Under the pieces are notes generated by a model. It did not search any database. It was not told the origin of the DNA and saw nothing but the letters and a program-made list of their open reading frames with translations. A DNA stretch of 64,000 nucleotides, from contig NZ_CP072801.1 of NCBI RefSeq assembly GCF_017901135.1, positions 3,221,501-3,285,500 on the forward strand. The letters run 5' to 3'. The first letter of the stretch is position 1, and every line of letters starts with the position of its first letter. Positions 61,195 through 64,000 of this stretch are shown here, one piece after another. Origin of the DNA: Thiothrix litoralis (lineage in GTDB: Bacteria > Pseudomonadota > Gammaproteobacteria > Thiotrichales > Thiotrichaceae). The position numbers were made by a program, and so were the translations under genes.

Positions 61195-62418
61195 TTACTT
61201 TGAACTTATACAAACCTGAACATCGTCAAATTTGCAGTCAAATTCCTGCTTCACTGGGGCTGGTTTCGCCTTTGGCTTACGCCCAAGACCAGAGCCCCCC
61301 CCTCCACAGGCAGACACCGTGTAACTCACGGCGTAGTTGGCTAAGTTAATAGCCGCGTTCACATCCCGATCGTGGCTTACGCCACAGGTCGGACAATCCC
61401 ACTGCCGGACTGACAGGGGCAGCTTTTCCAGCTTTTCACCGCAGGCGCAACAGGTCTTGCTGCTGGCAAAGAACCTGCCTGCAACTACCACGACACCACC
61501 GCGCCTATCGGCTTTGTATTCCAACTGGCGGCGAAACTCAAAAAAGCCCATATCACTGATTGCCCGAGATAGATGGCGATTTTTCACCATGCCAAACACG
61601 TTCAGGTCTTCGATGCCAAGGGTATGGAAACGGCGGGTCAAATCCGTCGTGAGTTGGTGCAAAGCGTTCTTGCGGATATTGGCAATACGCGCATGGAGTT
61701 TTGCCAGTTTGCGCTTGGCTTTAGCGCGGTTGGTACTGCCGTTGACCTTGCGGGATAGGCTGCGCGAGAGCCGTTGCAGGCGGGAAAGCAAGGCTTTATA
61801 CGGCTTCGCACCCGTCACCACTTCCCCCGTTGACAGTGTTGCCAGTGCGGATACGCCCAAATCCACGCCCACTACGCCTTGGTTTTCGGCGGGTGGCACG
61901 TGACTGGAATCGGTATCCACCGTGATGCTGGCGAACCACTGGTCAGCGGTGCGGGAAACCGTGGCAGAGAGGATTTTGCCGGAAAAGCGTAACGTTTCCC
62001 GCATCCGCACTGACCCAAGGTGGGGGATGCGGATGCGGGAAGTGTCAACGGAAAATTGGTCGTTGGTCAGGGTGAAGCTGTCATGGCTTTTGCCTTTCTT
62101 TTTGAATTGCGGGTACTTGGCGTGACCTGCAAAGAAGTTCTTGAAGGCTACGCCCAGTTGGATGATCGCCATTTGTGGGGCGTTTTTGGTGACTTCCAGC
62201 ATCCACGGGAATTGCTCGCGTTTGATGGCATTGAGTTGTTTGCGGAGTGAAAACTGCGAGGGTTTGGGGAGGTCGTTATCGTCTTTCCATGCGGCGTATT
62301 GGGTTTGCCATTCCGCTAACGCCCAGTTGTAGGTAAACCGTGCAGTGCCTGCGGCTTTAGCAAAGTAAGTGGCTTGTTTGTTGTTGGGGTCAAGGCGAAT
62401 TTTGTGGCTGATGATCAT
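61195..62418 (-). CDS. tnpB: TnpB RNA-guided nuclease
   Basis: A 407-residue TnpB with the N-terminal HTH-like start (MIISHKIRLDPNNKQ), RuvC residues in GVDLGVSAL (Asp), LGIEDLNV (Glu) and SHDRDVNAA (Asp), and a zinc finger CCACGEK...CPTCGV between the last two. It is full length and no inactivating change is seen. TnpB proteins cut DNA guided by an RNA made from the element end. The ATG overlaps the stop of the tnpA remnant. The guide RNA would overlap the 3' end and the flank near 61195. Confidence 0.93.
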   Translation of the reverse strand: MIISHKIRLDPNNKQATYFAKAAGTARFTYNWALAEWQTQYAAWKDDNDLPKPSQFSLRKQLNAIKREQFPWMLEVTKNAPQMAIIQLGVAFKNFFAGHAKYPQFKKKGKSHDSFTLTNDQFSVDTSRIRIPHLGSVRMRETLRFSGKILSATVSRTADQWFASITVDTDSSHVPPAENQGVVGVDLGVSALATLSTGEVVTGAKPYKALLSRLQRLSRSLSRKVNGSTNRAKAKRKLAKLHARIANIRKNALHQLTTDLTRRFHTLGIEDLNVFGMVKNRHLSRAISDMGFFEFRRQLEYKADRRGGVVVVAGRFFASSKTCCACGEKLEKLPLSVRQWDCPTCGVSHDRDVNAAINLANYAVSYTVSACGGGGSGLGRKPKAKPAPVKQEFDCKFDDVQVCISSK

Positions 62419-62626
62419 GTGCGGGAATCTTCCACGGCTTGCTTTACACCGTCCAGCAGTTTTTTGTTTTTGCGGGAACGCGAGCCGTATAAACGGGCAG
62501 AAAATACCGTGATGATTTCCAGCACGTCACTTGCCAAGTCTTCTTCAAACGTGGTGCCTTCTCCCTTATTGACGATGATCACCTCAACCATTCTGCCGCT
62601 TCACCGATGGATAGTAACTCGTCCAT
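62415..62626 (-). pseudogene. IS607 TnpA serine recombinase with internal deletion
   Basis: The start at 62626 codes for MDELLSIGEAAEWLR, the MerR-like N-terminus of IS607 TnpA, then meets a TGA. In another phase, from 62591, the code continues FSARLYGSRSRKNKK up to 62415, the C-terminus of the same family. The whole catalytic middle, including the active serine, is missing. The deletion point lies near 62590. Confidence 0.75.
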
Positions 62627-62682
62627 GTTGTGTATATTAGTATAATTATGTATAAGTTTCAAGTGAACTGTAACTTACCCTT

Positions 62683-62700
62683 AGGGCAATCGCATTAAAA
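62683..62700. repeat. Left inverted repeat of ISAs1 element
   Basis: AGGGCAATCGCATTAAAA, the exact inverse of 63924-63941. Confidence 0.9.
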
Positions 62701-62754
62701 TACTCTTGACAAAACCACGATAAGCCCGTTTCCTATCAGGCTTTTTGTAGCCCC

Positions 62755-63903
62755 ATGAAACAACTCCATTCAACGGCGTCGATAGTCGACCATTTTGCTT
62801 CAATCCCTGATCCGCGAATGGATCGTCGCAAGCGGCACAAACTGAGCGATATTTTCTTCATCACCTTGTGTGCGGTGATTTGCGGTGCGGATGACTGGGC
62901 ATCCATCGAACAGTTTGGCAAAGCCAAAGAAAAGTGGTTCACCGCCGTACTGAATTTGAAACAAGGCATTCCGTCACACGACACGTTTGGGCGGATTTTT
63001 GCGCTGATCGATACCCAGAAGTTCAGTGAGTGTTTTAGCCGTTGGGTGGCAGACCTGTCCGGTCTCAGCAGCGGCGAGATCATCGCGATTGACGGTAAAT
63101 GCCTGCGCCGTAGCCTCGATCGTGCCTCCGGCAAGTCCGCCATTTACATGGTCAGTGCATGGGCAAGCCAGAATCAGCTAGTGCTGGGTCAGCAGCGGGT
63201 GGATGACAAGTCCAATGAAATCACCGCCATCCCTAAGTTGTTGATGCAGCTTAATATTGCGGGTGCGGTGGTGACCTTGGATGCGATGGGCTGCCAAACG
63301 GCGATTGCCCAGCAGATCGTGGATCAGGGGGCTGATTACCTGCTCAGCCTGAAGGGCAACCAAGGCACACTCCATCAGGACGTGAAACTGTTTTTTGAAT
63401 CCGCCAACACCTGCCCGCCGAGTGGGCACACCAACGATGACGGCGGGCATGGGCGAATTGAAACCCGCATCGTGCGGGCTACCTCGGACATTAAGTGGCT
63501 AAAGAAAGACCATCCCCATTGGACTAAGCTCACCAGCATCATTGCCGTCACCGCCATCCGCGAATGCAAAGACAAAACCACTGAGGAAACCCGTTACTTC
63601 ATCAGCAGCATGGATGCTTCCAACCCTGAACGTTTGGGGCAAATCGTGCGGGCGCATTGGGGCATTGAAAACAACCTGCATTGGGTGTTGGATTATGCTT
63701 TTCGTGAAGACGACCAACGGATGCGCTCCGGCAATGGCGATGCCAACATGGCAGTTGTCCGGCACATTGCCCTCAATTTGGTCAAAACCGAGAAAACCGT
63801 CAAGCTCGGTGTAAAGAACAAGCGTCTCAATGCGGGCTGGGATGAGGACTATCTGCTAAAAATCGTCACAGGCAGACCGGGGGCTACCAAGCCTAAAATT
63901 TAG
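62755..63903 (+). CDS. ISAs1-family transposase
   Basis: A 382-residue DDE transposase starting MKQLHSTASIVDHFASIPDPR. The catalytic region includes AIDGKCLRRS (Asp), VTLDAMGCQTAIAQQI (Asp) and AHWGIENNLHWVLDYAFRED (Glu), all typical of the ISAs1 group. Length is normal and the frame is intact, so the element may be active. Confidence 0.95.
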   Translation: MKQLHSTASIVDHFASIPDPRMDRRKRHKLSDIFFITLCAVICGADDWASIEQFGKAKEKWFTAVLNLKQGIPSHDTFGRIFALIDTQKFSECFSRWVADLSGLSSGEIIAIDGKCLRRSLDRASGKSAIYMVSAWASQNQLVLGQQRVDDKSNEITAIPKLLMQLNIAGAVVTLDAMGCQTAIAQQIVDQGADYLLSLKGNQGTLHQDVKLFFESANTCPPSGHTNDDGGHGRIETRIVRATSDIKWLKKDHPHWTKLTSIIAVTAIRECKDKTTEETRYFISSMDASNPERLGQIVRAHWGIENNLHWVLDYAFREDDQRMRSGNGDANMAVVRHIALNLVKTEKTVKLGVKNKRLNAGWDEDYLLKIVTGRPGATKPKI

Positions 63904-63923
63904 AGCTTTGTAAAACAAGATGT

Positions 63924-63941
63924 TTTTAATGCGATTGCCCT
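63924..63941. repeat. Right inverted repeat of ISAs1 element
   Basis: TTTTAATGCGATTGCCCT, the exact inverse of the left end, followed by G and the second copy of the target duplication. The remaining 48 bp to the window end show no complete gene. Confidence 0.9.
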
Positions 63942-64000
63942 GAACTTACCCTCAGCAAATTACCGTAGAACAACTCTTTACCCGTGCTGGTCTGCATCCA

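Larger units (their letters stand above)
61195..62626 (-). mobile_element. IS607-family element with intact tnpB and deleted tnpA
   Basis: A serine-recombinase tnpA remnant overlaps a complete tnpB in the order usual for IS607 elements. IS607 elements have no inverted ends, so the true borders cannot be read; they lie somewhat outside the coordinates given. The AT-rich stretch 62627-62671 probably holds the tnpA promoter. Confidence 0.75.
62682..63942 (+). mobile_element. ISAs1-family insertion sequence, 1261 bp
   Basis: AGGGCAATCGCATTAAAA at 62683-62700 is repeated in inverse at 63924-63941. AACTTACCCT stands directly outside on both sides (62672-62681 and 63943-63952), a 10-bp target duplication. 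The element holds one intact transposase gene and appears complete. Confidence 0.9.

Noticed and set aside
63953-64000. Start or end of another gene at the right edge
   Set aside because: Only 48 bp are visible beyond the ISAs1 duplication and no frame can be supported.

Overview
The window carries a large, tightly packed specialised-metabolism locus (about 0-56 kb), a set of membrane and transport genes mixed into it, and a mobile-element-rich right end. Gene content (PanP-like aspartate decarboxylase fold, EgtB/EgtD, type II NADH dehydrogenase, ISAs1, IS607 and ISNCY-like elements) and moderate GC suggest a gammaproteobacterium, possibly a Thiothrix-like sulfur bacterium. The genus is a guess and the sequence does not prove it.

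Left part (0-30.8 kb): after the end of an APS kinase gene, fourteen genes on the minus strand form what looks like one 29-kb operon. In transcription order they are: an adenylation domain interrupted by a PLP decarboxylase; a PLP dehydratase; a nitrilase-fold amidohydrolase; an A-T-KS-AT-KR-ACP hybrid; a C-A-T-C-A-T-TE NRPS; an O-carbamoyltransferase; a methyltransferase; an amidinotransferase; an SDR; a JmjC-type oxygenase; a B12-binding radical SAM enzyme; a second methyltransferase; a P-type ATPase; and a sulfotransferase. Amidinotransferase, carbamoyltransferase, sulfotransferase and PAPS-forming kinase together recall the tailoring sets of guanidinium toxins such as cylindrospermopsin and saxitoxin, although the assembly line here is different. 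The adenylation codes and the fused decarboxylase point to beta-alanine as a building block.

Middle part (31-51 kb): an unknown membrane-associated protein; the tail of a cytosine-5 DNA methyltransferase broken by an ISNCY-like element; a second P-type ATPase followed by egtB, egtD and a PhyH-type oxygenase; a DUF697 protein; an OmpA-like protein with a coiled-coil partner; then a minus-strand operon with aminotransferase, TauD-type oxygenase, enolase-superfamily enzyme, a 34-residue peptide, a third P-type ATPase, an Asp/Glu-racemase-fold protein, a thioredoxin-fold protein and a secreted protein.

Right part (51-64 kb): a plus-strand operon of divergent small-molecule enzymes (enolase superfamily, methyltransferase, D-hydroxyacid-dehydrogenase-like, AroQ-like, arginase fold) ends in an Sfp-type phosphopantetheinyl transferase. 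It is followed by a truncated P-type ATPase homologue, a TAXI receptor-DUF697 fusion, a YtxH-like small protein, ndh, an IS607 remnant with intact tnpB, and a complete ISAs1 element with a 10-bp target duplication.

Two things tie the locus together. First, a tandem motif built on CTTAACA with a 10-bp period occurs at seven places, six of them in or at the edge of divergent or promoter-bearing gaps, and at four of these a -10-like box lies 18 or 29-30 bp downstream. This looks like the binding site of one OmpR/PhoB-type activator. Second, the three P-type ATPases share an N-terminal membrane anchor and have lost the CPC metal site of P1B ATPases (FGY in two, LGG in one); a fourth homologue has lost the whole catalytic half. 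The combination suggests one co-regulated system that makes a polar, probably guanidino/carbamoyl/sulfo-decorated compound and moves something across the inner membrane.
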